Shown here in pieces: positions 51,369 through 60,360 of a stretch of DNA of 64,000 bases. A program made the position numbers and the translations under genes. The stretch is from Flavobacterium yafengii (lineage in GTDB: Bacteria; Bacteroidota; Bacteroidia; Flavobacteriales; Flavobacteriaceae). The stretch is from contig NZ_JASCRY010000004.1 of NCBI RefSeq assembly GCF_030010375.1, positions 62,001 through 126,000 on the forward strand, in the 5' to 3' direction. Under the pieces are notes generated by a model. The model saw nothing but the letters and a program-made list of their open reading frames with translations. It had not been told where the DNA came from and did not search any database. Position 1 is the first letter of the stretch; the number at the start of each line of letters is the position of its first letter.

Positions 51369-51929
51369 ATGAGAACAACAACCCGTTTTTTAAGCATCTT
51401 ATTTTTGCTTCCTTTATTTATGTTCACTGCCTGTGGACAAACGACAAACAAAAAAGACACTACAAAAAAATCTATAACAATGGAAAATTCTATCAACAAA
51501 CCTGGAAATCCGTATTATTCTAATACAGACACTACAAAACTTAAGGTTAGTGATGCCGAATGGAAAAAGGTTTTACCCGAAGACGTTTACGAAGTAACCC
51601 GTAATGCAGATACGGAGAGACCTTTTACAGGAAAATATTGGGACACAGATGAAAAAGGAACCTATTATTGTGCCGCCTGTGGTAATAAACTATTTCGTTC
51701 CGGTGCCAAATTTTCAAGCAACTGTGGTTGGCCAAGCTTTTTTGAACAAGACAACAAAAACAGTGTTATTTATAAAACTGACAATTCACTTGGAATGGAG
51801 CGAATTGAAGCCCTTTGCGGAAGATGTAACGGTCATTTAGGACATCTTTTTGATGATGGACCTGCGCCAACCGGAAAAAGATACTGTATGAATTCTATCG
51901 CACTTGACTTTATTCCTGATTCAAAATAA
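51369..51929 (+). CDS. msrB: Peptide-methionine (R)-S-oxide reductase, lipoprotein form
   Basis: The 186-residue enzyme reduces methionine-R-sulfoxide in proteins. A lipoprotein signal (lipobox MFTAC, Cys22) makes it an envelope enzyme. The zinc site is formed by CAACGNKLF and LCGRCNGHLGH, and the catalytic Cys lies in GKRYCMNSIAL near the end. It is 19 bases upstream of msrA, which also carries a signal peptide, giving an exported two-enzyme repair unit. Confidence 0.95.
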   Translation: MRTTTRFLSILFLLPLFMFTACGQTTNKKDTTKKSITMENSINKPGNPYYSNTDTTKLKVSDAEWKKVLPEDVYEVTRNADTERPFTGKYWDTDEKGTYYCAACGNKLFRSGAKFSSNCGWPSFFEQDNKNSVIYKTDNSLGMERIEALCGRCNGHLGHLFDDGPAPTGKRYCMNSIALDFIPDSK

Positions 51930-51948
51930 AAACAAATACTACCTACGC

Positions 51949-52575
51949 ATGAAAAATATATTTTTAATAGTTCTATTGGCTTCATTTGGCATGTTTGGAC
52001 AAAACAGCTCAATTGATAAAGCCAAAAAACAATCCAATTTCGAAACCATTACATTGGCCGGTGGTTGTTACTGGTGTGTTGAAGCCGTTTATGAAAATCT
52101 GATTGGAGTAAAATCGGCGGTATCAGGATACGCAGGCGGAAAAGTTGCCAATCCTACTTATGAGGATGTTTCTACCGGAAGATCCGGTTATGCCGAAGTG
52201 GTTCAGATTACCTACGACAAAAACGTAACAAATCTGGATGAGATTTTCAAAGTTTTCTTTACAGTCCATGATCCAACTACGCTAAACCGACAAGGTGCCG
52301 ATGTAGGAACACAATATCGTTCTGCTATTTTTTATAAAAATGAAGCACAAAAAAAGGCAGCACAAACAATTATCGCTGCAATGAAAAAAGCTGGAATTTA
52401 TGACAGTCCAATAATCACGACATTGGAGCCGTTGACTAAATTTTATAAAGCTGAAGACTACCACCAGAATTACTATGCAAACAATAAAAGCCAACCGTAT
52501 TGCCAAATGGTAATCCAACCCAAAATGGAAAAATTCGAAAAGCTTTTTAAAAGCCGATTAAAGAAGAAAAAATAA
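51949..52575 (+). CDS. msrA: Peptide-methionine (S)-S-oxide reductase, exported
   Basis: The 208-residue enzyme reduces methionine-S-sulfoxide. It has a signal peptide (MKNIFLIVLLASFGMFGQ) and the catalytic motif LAGGCYWCVEAVYENL. SGYAGGKVANPTYEDVSTG, VQITYD, DPTTLNRQGADVGTQYRS and KAEDYHQNYY are further MsrA signatures. The upstream in-frame codons overlap msrB, so the ATG at 51949 is chosen. With msrB it protects envelope proteins against oxidation. Confidence 0.95.
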   Translation: MKNIFLIVLLASFGMFGQNSSIDKAKKQSNFETITLAGGCYWCVEAVYENLIGVKSAVSGYAGGKVANPTYEDVSTGRSGYAEVVQITYDKNVTNLDEIFKVFFTVHDPTTLNRQGADVGTQYRSAIFYKNEAQKKAAQTIIAAMKKAGIYDSPIITTLEPLTKFYKAEDYHQNYYANNKSQPYCQMVIQPKMEKFEKLFKSRLKKKK

Positions 52576-52587
52576 ATTATTAAACTG

Positions 52588-52613
52588 ACGCCTTGTTACT
52601 ACAAACAAGGCGT
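52588..52613 (+). terminator. Terminator of the msrB-msrA operon
   Basis: ACGCCTTGTT pairs with AACAAGGCGT across a 6-nt loop, followed by eight or more T. Confidence 0.9.
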
Positions 52614-52689
52614 TTTTTTTTATATCACACTAAAAAACAAGATACTTTGCACTACTCTTAAAAATTGCTGCAAGGCAAAATATTTTTGC

Positions 52690-52697
52690 TATATTTG
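52690..52697 (+). promoter_or_regulatory. -7 box of the M20 amidohydrolase gene
   Basis: TATATTTG fits TAnnTTTG. A TTG lies 22 nt upstream, within the accepted range. Confidence 0.55.
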
Positions 52698-52785
52698 TTT
52701 TTAACTGACCCTATTTACCCTCAAAATAGCCTGAATTTCATTTGAAATAATTGCTGTTATGGAACCAAATTTTACACCACAACCA

Positions 52786-54099
52786 ATGAAAAAAATTATT
52801 CTTTTTGCAGGATTATTCATTTTTTCCCTTTTTACTTCTGCGCAAAATGCAGCACTAAAATCTAAGATTGCTCAAAAGGCAGCTTCTTTAGAATCCAAAG
52901 TTATTACGTGGCGTAGAGACTTTCACCAAAACCCGGAATTAGGAAACAGAGAATTCAAAACTGCCGAAAAAATAGCAGCACACCTGCGTTCTCTTGGAAT
53001 TGAGGTACAAACCGGAGTAGGAAAAACTGGAGTTGTTGGCATTCTAAGAGGAGGAAAACCAGGCCCGGTTGTCGCCCTAAGAGCAGATATTGATGCATTA
53101 CCTGTAAAAGAACGAGTAGACATTCCTTTTGCTTCCAAAGCAGAAGGCGAATACAATGGCAACATAGTTCCTATCATGCACGCTTGTGGGCACGATACGC
53201 ATATTGCAATTTTAATGGGAACTGCCGAAATTCTAGCATCTGTAAAAGACGACTTAAAAGGAACCGTTAAATTCATTTTTCAACCTGCCGAAGAAGGACC
53301 GCCTGAAGGTGAAGAAGGAGGAGCAGAATTGATGATAAAAGAAGGTGTCCTTAATAATCCCAAAGTAGATGTTATTTTTGGATTACATATTAATGCCCAG
53401 ACAGAAGTTGGCACAATAAAGTACCGTCCAAAAGGTACAATGGCAGCATCAGATTGGTTTAAAATAAAAATAATGGGCAAACAAACACATGGTGCTTATC
53501 CATGGCTTGGTATTGACCCAATTGTTACCGCTTCTCAGATTGTAATGGGATTGCAAACCATTGTTAGCCGAAATGTAAATATAACAGAATCCGCTGCAGT
53601 TGTAAGTGTTGGACAAATAAATGCAGGGGTACGAAGCAATGTCATTCCGGAGGAACTTACAATGAATGGAACCATTCGTTCTCTGGACAGCAAAGTCCAG
53701 CAGATGGTTCATTCCAGAATAAAACAGATTGCAACGGCAATAGCCGAAAGTGCCGGAGCCACTGCCGATGTGACTATAACCAACAAAACTGCTATTACCT
53801 ATAACGACCCATCATTGACCGAAAAAATGATCCCAACATTAGAAGCTGTTGCAGGAAAAGAGAATGTGCTACTGACTCCTGCTGTTACAGGTGCCGAAGA
53901 TTTTTCGTTTTATCAGGAAAAAATACCGGGTCTTTATTTCTTTTTGGGAGGCGCTCCTAAAGGCAAACCAATATCAGAAACTGCTCCACATCATACTCCT
54001 GATTTTTATATTGATGAAAGCGGTTTTGTGTTAGGAATGAAAGCAATGTCAGACCTAACTATAGATTATATGGAAATGAATACTAAAAAAAATAAGTAA
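52786..54099 (+). CDS. M20-family amidohydrolase/peptidase, exported
   Basis: The 437-residue enzyme has a signal peptide (MKKIILFAGLFIFSLFTSAQ), then an M20D amidohydrolase. RRDFHQNPELGNREF starts the catalytic domain, RADIDALPVKE and HACGHDTHIAILMG carry metal ligands, and QPAEEGPPEGEEGG carries the catalytic Glu region. A dimerisation domain and VTGAEDFSFYQEKIPG follow. Relatives deacylate N-acyl amino acids or hippurate-like substrates. The frame opens at 52759, but the start at 52786 gives a proper signal peptide. Confidence 0.9.
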   Translation: MKKIILFAGLFIFSLFTSAQNAALKSKIAQKAASLESKVITWRRDFHQNPELGNREFKTAEKIAAHLRSLGIEVQTGVGKTGVVGILRGGKPGPVVALRADIDALPVKERVDIPFASKAEGEYNGNIVPIMHACGHDTHIAILMGTAEILASVKDDLKGTVKFIFQPAEEGPPEGEEGGAELMIKEGVLNNPKVDVIFGLHINAQTEVGTIKYRPKGTMAASDWFKIKIMGKQTHGAYPWLGIDPIVTASQIVMGLQTIVSRNVNITESAAVVSVGQINAGVRSNVIPEELTMNGTIRSLDSKVQQMVHSRIKQIATAIAESAGATADVTITNKTAITYNDPSLTEKMIPTLEAVAGKENVLLTPAVTGAEDFSFYQEKIPGLYFFLGGAPKGKPISETAPHHTPDFYIDESGFVLGMKAMSDLTIDYMEMNTKKNK

Positions 54100-54170
54100 C
54101 TATATAAAAACTAATCCACTAACGAGGTATTGCCAATTGATAATCAATTCCACAATAACAAAAGTACAAA

Positions 54171-54196
54171 AAACGTCTCACTACAATGAGGCGTTT
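54171..54196 (+). terminator. Terminator of the M20 amidohydrolase gene
   Basis: AAACGTCTCA pairs with TGAGGCGTTT (one G-U pair) across a 6-nt loop, followed by T. Confidence 0.8.
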
Positions 54197-54295
54197 TTTT
54201 TAGCTATCTACATGAAAAATCTAATGTAATAAATTGATTTACTGCGCTGTAATTCATATATTTATATTGATTTTCAACAACTTAAATACTGCGCC

Positions 54296-54508
54296 ATGTA
54301 TAACGGACATCATTTTGGTGGAATGCATTTTTTCTGGTGGATTTTTTGGATTGTCCTCCTGATTTGGGTATTTGCAACTCCTTATAACTTTCTTGGTCAG
54401 CGAACAAAAAAGGAGACTTCATTGGATATTCTGAAAAAAAGATTTGCTAAAGGAGAAATTACAAAAGAAGAATTTGAAGAAAAAAAGAAATTTCTGGAAG
54501 AAAATTAA
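54296..54508 (+). CDS. Small SHOCT-domain membrane protein
   Basis: The 70-residue protein has one membrane helix (FFWWIFWIVLLIWVFATPY, about 12-30) and a C-terminal SHOCT motif: LDILKKRFAKGEITKEEFEE then KKKFLEEN. SHOCT segments are short helices found at termini of many membrane-linked proteins and are thought to aid oligomerisation. No enzyme activity is expected. The gene lies upstream of the CHAD-domain protein. Confidence 0.8.
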   Translation: MYNGHHFGGMHFFWWIFWIVLLIWVFATPYNFLGQRTKKETSLDILKKRFAKGEITKEEFEEKKKFLEEN

Positions 54509-54600
54509 AGAAAAAAAACAAACTTCTTTATGCCTTGTTAAGCGCATCCGTTGTTGCAAGTATCATTCTTTTTTTATTCTAAAATAACATTTTATAAAAG

Positions 54601-55386
54601 ATGAAAGCACTTAGAACATATTTAGAAAAACGAAAAAGTGCCATAAACCTTATTTTAGAAAAATCTCCAAAGTCCTTTACTCCAGAAACCTTCCATAGCC
54701 TTCGAGTAGAAATCAAGAAAATGAATGCTTTATTTGATTTATTAAACTATTGCTCTAAAAAATTTAAACGTAAAAAAAACTACTCCCCTTTTAAACTTAT
54801 TTTTAAACAGGCTGGAAGAATCAGAGAACTTCAAATAGAACAATCCTTACTTGCTGAACAGCCTAATTCTCATTTGCTGCAAGCATACTACAGTCATTTA
54901 AAAAAACTCGAAACCAAAAAACTGAAACGTTTCTTCGCAATTGTGAATAAAAGCTTCATTCGAAAATTAAAAAAAAGGTATAACAAAATTATTCCTTTGG
55001 TTACTAAAGCTAGTGGAAAAAGGGTTGATCAGTATATAGATAAAAAGAGACGAGCAATTACAAAATTAATGTGCAAAACCAAGTTTAAAAAAATGCAAAT
55101 GCACACTTTTCGCAAACGCTTAAAAACATATCTATACAACGAAAAAATCCTGATTTGTGAATCCCAAAACCAAACCTTGCAGAACAAAAATATTTTATCT
55201 GATTTGCTTGGAGAATGGCATGATTATGAAGTTGTCATCGATCATTTAAAAAAAGGCATTAAGTCCAATAAGACAATTCCAAGCGAAACGAAACAACTTC
55301 AAGTAACGAAAGCAATATTAACTTCAAAAAGAGAATTGTTATTCAATAAAATAAATGCAACTTTACCCTATCAGACTCTTTTGTAA
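54601..55386 (+). CDS. CHAD-domain protein
   Basis: The 261-residue basic helical protein has the CHAD pattern. ESPETFHSLRVEIKKMNALF-like segment (FHSLRVEIKKMNALFDLLNY, about 28-47) is followed by a long Lys/Arg-rich helix bundle and MHTFRKRLKTYLYNEKIL (about 164). CHAD domains bind polyphosphate through conserved basic residues. The protein lacks the CYTH triphosphatase domain often fused to CHAD. Its net positive charge fits an anion-binding role, which is inference. Confidence 0.8.
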   Translation: MKALRTYLEKRKSAINLILEKSPKSFTPETFHSLRVEIKKMNALFDLLNYCSKKFKRKKNYSPFKLIFKQAGRIRELQIEQSLLAEQPNSHLLQAYYSHLKKLETKKLKRFFAIVNKSFIRKLKKRYNKIIPLVTKASGKRVDQYIDKKRRAITKLMCKTKFKKMQMHTFRKRLKTYLYNEKILICESQNQTLQNKNILSDLLGEWHDYEVVIDHLKKGIKSNKTIPSETKQLQVTKAILTSKRELLFNKINATLPYQTLL

Positions 55387-55458
55387 ATATTTGAGACAAA
55401 TAAAAACCAAAAATCATACTAAATAACTGTAGGAATATGGTGTTCCTTCTAAAACATT

Positions 55459-56553
55459 ATGAACATTATGAAACAAACCATTACACTATTATTCTTATTT
55501 ACTCTAATCGGTTGTGGCAGTAATTCCACTTATAAATCCGAAACTAAAAGCAAAGATTGGGCGATGCTGAACTTTGTAAAAGTAGACAGCCTTAACCCTA
55601 TTTTAGAACCTCAATTAAATCAAGTTTTTCAATCTCCAATAAGCAACAAGCAAGTACATTGGGAAGAACGAAATGTCCTTAATCCATCTGCTATTGTCAA
55701 AGACGGAAAAGTATATCTCATCTATAGAGCACAGGACAAAGACATGACGTCAAGATTGGGACTGGCCATCAGCGAAGACGGACTGCACTTTAAAAAACAA
55801 CCGGCTCCAATATTCTACCCAGACAACGACACGATGAAACAATACGAATGGAAAGGTGGTGTTGAGGACCCAAGAATCATAGAAAGTGAGAATGGAACTT
55901 ACATCATGACCTATACTTCCTATGATGGTAAAACAGCCCGCCTTTGTTTAGCCAGCTCAAAAGATTTAAAAACGTGGACAAAACACGGTTTGGTTTTAAA
56001 TGAGGAAAAACACAAAGATTTGTGGTCAAAATCCGGAGCTATCGTTTGTAAATTAGACGGAGATAAAATCAAAGCTACAAAAATCAAAGGCAAATATTGG
56101 ATGTATTTTGGGGATACTGATTTGTATCTAGCAACCTCTGAAGATCTTATCCATTGGAAAGTAGCCGAAAACGAAGAAAGCAAAAAAATGATTACCGTTT
56201 TACATCCTCGAATGGGTTATTTTGATAGTCGTTTAGTTGAACCCGGTCCTTTTGCTTTACTCCAAAAAGAAGGTATTGTACTAATTTACAACGGAAGCAA
56301 TGCAGCCAATTATAATGATTCGAGTTTACCTAAATTCACATACGCAGCAAGTCAAGCATTATTTGACAAAGAAAAGCCCTATAAATTAATAGACCGAATG
56401 GAAGATTATTTCATTCATCCGGACAAACCTTATGAAAAAACAGGCGAGGTAAACGAAGTTTGCTTTGTAGAAGGATTGGTTTATTTTAAAAAACAATGGT
56501 TTTTATATTATGGAACTGCCGATTCAAAAATTGCTGTAGCAGTTAAAAAATAA
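55459..56553 (+). CDS. GH130-like glycosidase lipoprotein
   Basis: The 364-residue protein has a lipobox LIGCG (Cys19, or Cys16 from the second ATG at 55468), then a five-bladed beta-propeller. It has GH130-like signatures: VLNPSAIVKDGKVYLIYRAQ, RLGLAISEDGLHF, KGGVEDPRIIE (catalytic Asp region) and GPFALLQKEGIVLIYNGSN. GH130 members phosphorolyse or hydrolyse beta-mannosides, including Man-beta-1,4-GlcNAc of the N-glycan core. The envelope location favours hydrolysis. It is not next to the PUL, so a link is suggested only by substrate. Confidence 0.78.
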   Translation: MNIMKQTITLLFLFTLIGCGSNSTYKSETKSKDWAMLNFVKVDSLNPILEPQLNQVFQSPISNKQVHWEERNVLNPSAIVKDGKVYLIYRAQDKDMTSRLGLAISEDGLHFKKQPAPIFYPDNDTMKQYEWKGGVEDPRIIESENGTYIMTYTSYDGKTARLCLASSKDLKTWTKHGLVLNEEKHKDLWSKSGAIVCKLDGDKIKATKIKGKYWMYFGDTDLYLATSEDLIHWKVAENEESKKMITVLHPRMGYFDSRLVEPGPFALLQKEGIVLIYNGSNAANYNDSSLPKFTYAASQALFDKEKPYKLIDRMEDYFIHPDKPYEKTGEVNEVCFVEGLVYFKKQWFLYYGTADSKIAVAVKK

Positions 56554-56619
56554 AGATAAAATAAGCATTTGCTATTCGACCAAAACCAAGTAGAAAATCT
56601 CCAATTTAATATAATTTTT

Positions 56620-57105
56620 ATGAGACAAAACAGATTCAAATTTCATTTCATTTTCAATCTAATTCTTGCTTTAGCTTTTTTCAATACTGCGACGGCACAA
56701 GAAAAAAAAGTAGCGCCAACACCAACAGAATTATATAAGGAAATAGAACAAATGGACGAGATTATGTTCGAAGCGTTCAACAAGAAAGAATTTGAAAAAT
56801 TCAAATCTTTATTTACTGAAGATTTAGAATGGTTTCAAGACAATGGTGGATTGCTTTCGTATGAAACCGTTTTCACCAATTTTTCGAATATGTTTAACAA
56901 TGAAAATAAACTAACCCGAAAACTGGTCAAAGGAACTCTGGAAGTCCATCCTATCAAAGACTATGGAGCAATTGAAATTGGGGTACATGAATTTCGACAT
57001 ATGGAAAACGGAAAAGAAGAAATTGGAACCTTTAAATTTCTTATGATTTGGCAGAAAAAAGACAATCAATGGAAAATATCAAGAGTAATCAGTTATGATC
57101 ATTAA
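56620..57105 (+). CDS. Exported DUF4440/NTF2-like protein
   Basis: The 161-residue protein has a signal peptide (RQNRFKFHFIFNLILALAFF with cleavage after TATAQ) and one cone-shaped NTF2-like domain. MDEIMFEAFNKKEFEKFKSL, FTEDLEWFQDNGGL and FLMIWQKKDNQWKISRVISY form the usual beginning, middle and end. Such proteins can be ligand-binding or weakly enzymatic. No catalytic residues are evident. The frame opens at a TTG at 56569, but the ATG at 56620 starts the signal peptide. Confidence 0.8.
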   Translation: MRQNRFKFHFIFNLILALAFFNTATAQEKKVAPTPTELYKEIEQMDEIMFEAFNKKEFEKFKSLFTEDLEWFQDNGGLLSYETVFTNFSNMFNNENKLTRKLVKGTLEVHPIKDYGAIEIGVHEFRHMENGKEEIGTFKFLMIWQKKDNQWKISRVISYDH

Positions 57106-57254
57106 ATCTAAATCACAAATTTTGTCTTACTTTTTACTGTAACAAAAAGGTGATTTCATTCTTTTATTTTCTTTCTTTGCAATCCAAAAAAAAGTAGAAA
57201 GTATATCTTTTCATTAAAAAACAACAACCCTAAATCGCATTAAATTAAAAATAC

Positions 57255-57917
57255 ATGAACAATAACTGCAGTCTGGTTTTCAATTTAAAAAAGGCAATTA
57301 TAGTATCCTTTTTATTGGTTTTTTCAATAGGATTTTCACAAAACCAAAGATGCACTATTTACCTGAAAGGCAATACCTCAATAACTGGACTAGGTAAAAT
57401 TAAAACCGACGGAAATATCAAGTTTAAATTAAATAGCGACAGTGAAAGTACAATTTATGAAGCTGGATTGATTGACAGAATCGAGATGAATGAAAAAGGA
57501 AGCAATGAAACATACAAATACAAAAAATTAAAAAACAACTTTGAGCAATGGTTAAAAGTAATCATTGAAGGAAGAGTAAATTTATATAAAAGTGATGTGT
57601 CAGGAATTTATTTTGCTCCAGGCGCAATGAATACTGCGGGAGGTTTTGGTGGTATGTCCTATGGTGGCGGTGGAAATGTAACCAGTTATTACATCAATCA
57701 TGAAGGAGAAAGTGAAGTTTTCAAAATAACTTCATTTGGCAATATTAGCAAAAATTTCAAAAATGCAGCTTCTGATTTCTTTAAAGATTGCCCTGTACTC
57801 GTTGAAAAAATACAAAACAAAACCTATACAAAAAATGATATTGAGGAAGTAGTTGAATTTTACAATATGCAATGCGATCAAACCAAAGCAATTCCTACTG
57901 CATCTGGAACAAAGTAA
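57255..57917 (+). CDS. Uncharacterised secreted protein with glycine-rich loop
   Basis: The 220-residue protein has a signal peptide near the N-terminus (AIIVSFLLVFSIGFSQ, cleavage at about 31). A beta-rich region follows (TIYLKGNTSITGLGKIKTDG), then a Gly-rich loop (AMNTAGGFGGMSYGGGGNV, about 122-140) and a helical C-terminus with a conserved-looking Cys pair (CPVLVEK and MQCDQTK). I do not recognise a family. It stands alone with a terminator. Confidence 0.65.
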   Translation: MNNNCSLVFNLKKAIIVSFLLVFSIGFSQNQRCTIYLKGNTSITGLGKIKTDGNIKFKLNSDSESTIYEAGLIDRIEMNEKGSNETYKYKKLKNNFEQWLKVIIEGRVNLYKSDVSGIYFAPGAMNTAGGFGGMSYGGGGNVTSYYINHEGESEVFKITSFGNISKNFKNAASDFFKDCPVLVEKIQNKTYTKNDIEEVVEFYNMQCDQTKAIPTASGTK

Positions 57918-57947
57918 AAAAATCACACCTGCTTTAATTAATATACA

Positions 57948-57978
57948 AAATCCGTTTCTAAAATTTAGAAACGGATTT
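57948..57978 (+). terminator. Terminator after the secreted Gly-loop protein gene
   Basis: AAATCCGTTTCTAAA pairs with its reverse complement, with the innermost A-T pairs opening as the loop. A long T run follows. Confidence 0.85.
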
Positions 57979-58280
57979 TTTTATATTGTTAACCTCCTCA
58001 AATAAACATAAAATACTAACCATCAATTGTTTAAACATAAATAAAGACTATTTATTTCATATTTTATCTGTATTTTTTGTAAATTAGTGTTCCCCAAAAC
58101 CATTTATCGCGTTTCGACAGTCCAAATGAATTGCTAAGCAAAAGTTTGCACCGTCCAGAAGAATTGACATTTCCTTTTTAATAGAGCTGTACTATACAAT
58201 AACCTGAAAATAAATCAAGAATGGTGCTTTGGCAGAAGTCAATATCCATCAAGAATGAAACTGAAATGTTTTTTTTTAAT
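57979..58280. other. Gene-free stretch before the cupin gene
   Basis: No open frame looks genuine. Two related words occur: AGTCCAAATGAATTG at 58119-58133 and CCGTCCAGAAGAATTGACA at 58151-58169. A similar CCGTCCAAATAAAATTGACA lies upstream of the GNAT gene (50685-50704). They could be fragments of a dispersed intergenic element or old terminator halves. Confidence 0.35.
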
Positions 58281-58299
58281 GGACACGAATATAGTGTCC
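58281..58299. promoter_or_regulatory. Dyad symmetry upstream of the cupin gene
   Basis: GGACAC (58281-58286) and GTGTCC (58294-58299) are exact inverted arms around a 7-nt spacer, 31 bases before the ATG. This suits an operator or a small leader hairpin. Confidence 0.45.
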
Positions 58300-58330
58300 C
58301 ATTGTGTTTAATCAATAAAAATGAAATAAA

Positions 58331-58714
58331 ATGAAAGCAATTAAAATGATTTCCATGTCGTTGCTCATTGGATTATTCCTAATAATGAGCTCAAATGTGT
58401 ACGCACAAGATCCTATGAAAGCGGGTCAGAAAGTGTATAAAAAAATCCTCCTTGAAAATGATAAAGTGAGAGTCATGTCGGCAGAATTCGCGCCAGGTGC
58501 AACAATGCCATGGCATAGCCATCCGCATCACACCGTGTATGCTTTGACCGGTGGTAAAATTCAAATCACAGAAAAAGGTAAGCCAGCAACTAATGCAGAT
58601 ATCAAAGCAGGAGACGTATTGTATTTTCCTCCCGTAACCCACATGGCAAAAAACACAGGAACTACAACATTCAAGATTGTTGTGACAGAAATAAAACCTG
58701 CCAAGAAAAAATAA
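58331..58714 (+). CDS. Exported single-domain cupin
   Basis: The 127-residue protein has a signal peptide (MISMSLLIGLFLIMSSNVYA, cleavage near residue 26) and one small cupin barrel. MPWHSHPHHTVYALTGGKI carries metal-binding histidines. GDVLYFPPVTHMAKNTGT carries the second cupin motif with His. Small cupins bind metals and sometimes catalyse dioxygenation or isomerisation. The substrate is unknown. It stands alone after a palindrome. Confidence 0.85.
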   Translation: MKAIKMISMSLLIGLFLIMSSNVYAQDPMKAGQKVYKKILLENDKVRVMSAEFAPGATMPWHSHPHHTVYALTGGKIQITEKGKPATNADIKAGDVLYFPPVTHMAKNTGTTTFKIVVTEIKPAKKK

Positions 58715-58736
58715 TCCAATCCTATTAAAACACTAA

Positions 58737-58761
58737 AAAGCAGCCCTTATGAGGCTGCTTT
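58737..58761. terminator. Bidirectional terminator
   Basis: AAAGCAGCC pairs with GGCTGCTTT across a 7-nt loop, with T-rich sequence on both outer sides. It separates the convergent cupin and COG2509 genes. Confidence 0.85.
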
Positions 58762-58793
58762 CTTTAAAAATAATACTTCTATCGCTTAAAAAA

Positions 58794-60356
58794 TTATTTC
58801 CTAATACTCTCTTTTATCATTAACGCACATTTCTCACCATCAATAGCGGCAGATATAATTCCGCCGGCATAACCGGCTCCTTCTCCACAAGGGTACAACC
58901 CTTTTATTTGAAGATGTTCATAGGTCAGTGGATCTCTTGGAATACGCACCGGCGAAGACGTTCTGGATTCTGGTGCATGAAGTATCGCTTCGTTTGTCAA
59001 ATAACCACGCATGGATTTTCCAAATTCAGTGAATCCTTCTCGTAATATTTGCGTTAAAAATCCAGGAAAAACCTGTCCCATTTCTACTGAAGTCGTTCCG
59101 GGAACATAAGACGTTTTAGGAATATCTGAGGAAACTCTGTTTTGAGTAAAATCAATCATACGCTGTGCGGGAACTTTTTGGCTTTCACCAGCCAAATGCC
59201 AGGCGCGTTGCTCGATACTTTTTTGGAATTCCATTCCGGCCAAAGCACCATATTTAGCAAAAGGCTTAAAATCTTCCAGTTGCAATTCAATTACAATTCC
59301 TGAATTGGCGGTAGCCTGATCCCTTTTGGATGGCGACCAACCATTTGTAACCACTTCGCCGGGACTTGTCGCACAAGGTGCAATCACACCGCCAGGACAC
59401 ATACAAAAGGAATACATTCCCCTTCCTCCTACTTGCTTCACGACAGAATACGGAGCGGGAGGTAAGAATTCCCCACGATAATCACAACTGTACTGAATAC
59501 TGTCTATCAAAGATTGAGGATGCTCTGCCCGTACGCCCAAGGCAAAAGGTTTAGCCTCGATAAAAATCTTTTTTCTATCCAATAATTCGAAAATATCACG
59601 GGCAGAATGTCCTGTGGCCAAAATGAGTTTATTGGCAAGAATCGTATCTCCTTTTTGAGTAACAATACCTTGGACTTCATTATTTTTTATTAAAATATCA
59701 GTCAGTCGAGTTTCAAACAAAACTTGTCCGCCACATTCGATAATTTTCTCCCGAATGTCCTGAATGATTTGAGGCAATTTATTGGTTCCAATATGCGGAT
59801 GCGCTTCAATCAGAATATCAGCTGAAGCTCCAAAAGCAACAAATAATTCCAAAACGCGTGTTACATCACCTCTTTTTTTAGAACGTGTGTACAACTTCCC
59901 GTCTGAATAGGTTCCTGCTCCGCCTTCGCCAAAACAATAATTAGAATCTTCATTTACAAGATGATCTACATTGATGGCTTTCAAATCTCTTCTTCTGCCT
60001 CTAACGTCTTTTCCACGCTCGATAACTACGGGCTTCAAACCCAATTCTATCAACTGCAAGGCTGCAAAAAGTCCGGCAGGTCCAGCGCCAACAACAATTA
60101 CTTCTTGAGCTGTAGCTACATTCCCATACTCTGGAAGTTGTATTTTTTGCTCTTGAAAAGGTTCTCCTTTTAAATAGATTACAACCTTAAGATTTATTTT
60201 TATAGCTTTTTGACGGGCATCAATGGATCTTTTTAAAATAGAAACATGCTGAATTTCATTTACGGAAACGGTAATTTGTTTCGATAAATGATTTTTCAGC
60301 AACAAATCATTTGCTGCAATTTCTGGAGAGACTTGTAATAAGAGTTCTTGAGGCAT
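58794..60356 (-). CDS. COG2509-type FAD-dependent oxidoreductase
   Basis: The 520-residue cytosolic flavoprotein has a non-Rossmann N-terminal region (about 1-85). The FAD-binding motif VIVVGAGPAGLFAALQLIEL follows at about 87, with Glu at the end of the second strand (VVIERG). CFGEGGAGTYSDGKLYTRSK, LATGHSARDIFELL and YPCGEGAGYAGGIISAAIDG (last motif near 490) match uncharacterised dehydrogenases of COG2509. The reaction is unknown. Its upstream region holds a repeat of a 15-nt word. Confidence 0.85.
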   Translation of the reverse strand: MPQELLLQVSPEIAANDLLLKNHLSKQITVSVNEIQHVSILKRSIDARQKAIKINLKVVIYLKGEPFQEQKIQLPEYGNVATAQEVIVVGAGPAGLFAALQLIELGLKPVVIERGKDVRGRRRDLKAINVDHLVNEDSNYCFGEGGAGTYSDGKLYTRSKKRGDVTRVLELFVAFGASADILIEAHPHIGTNKLPQIIQDIREKIIECGGQVLFETRLTDILIKNNEVQGIVTQKGDTILANKLILATGHSARDIFELLDRKKIFIEAKPFALGVRAEHPQSLIDSIQYSCDYRGEFLPPAPYSVVKQVGGRGMYSFCMCPGGVIAPCATSPGEVVTNGWSPSKRDQATANSGIVIELQLEDFKPFAKYGALAGMEFQKSIEQRAWHLAGESQKVPAQRMIDFTQNRVSSDIPKTSYVPGTTSVEMGQVFPGFLTQILREGFTEFGKSMRGYLTNEAILHAPESRTSSPVRIPRDPLTYEHLQIKGLYPCGEGAGYAGGIISAAIDGEKCALMIKESIRK

Positions 60357-60360
60357 TTTT

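Noticed and set aside
54505..54590. Short membrane-like frame (KLLYALLSASVVASIILFLF) after the SHOCT gene
   Set aside because: It has no ATG, GTG or upstream TTG that would include the membrane segment, and is too short to support.
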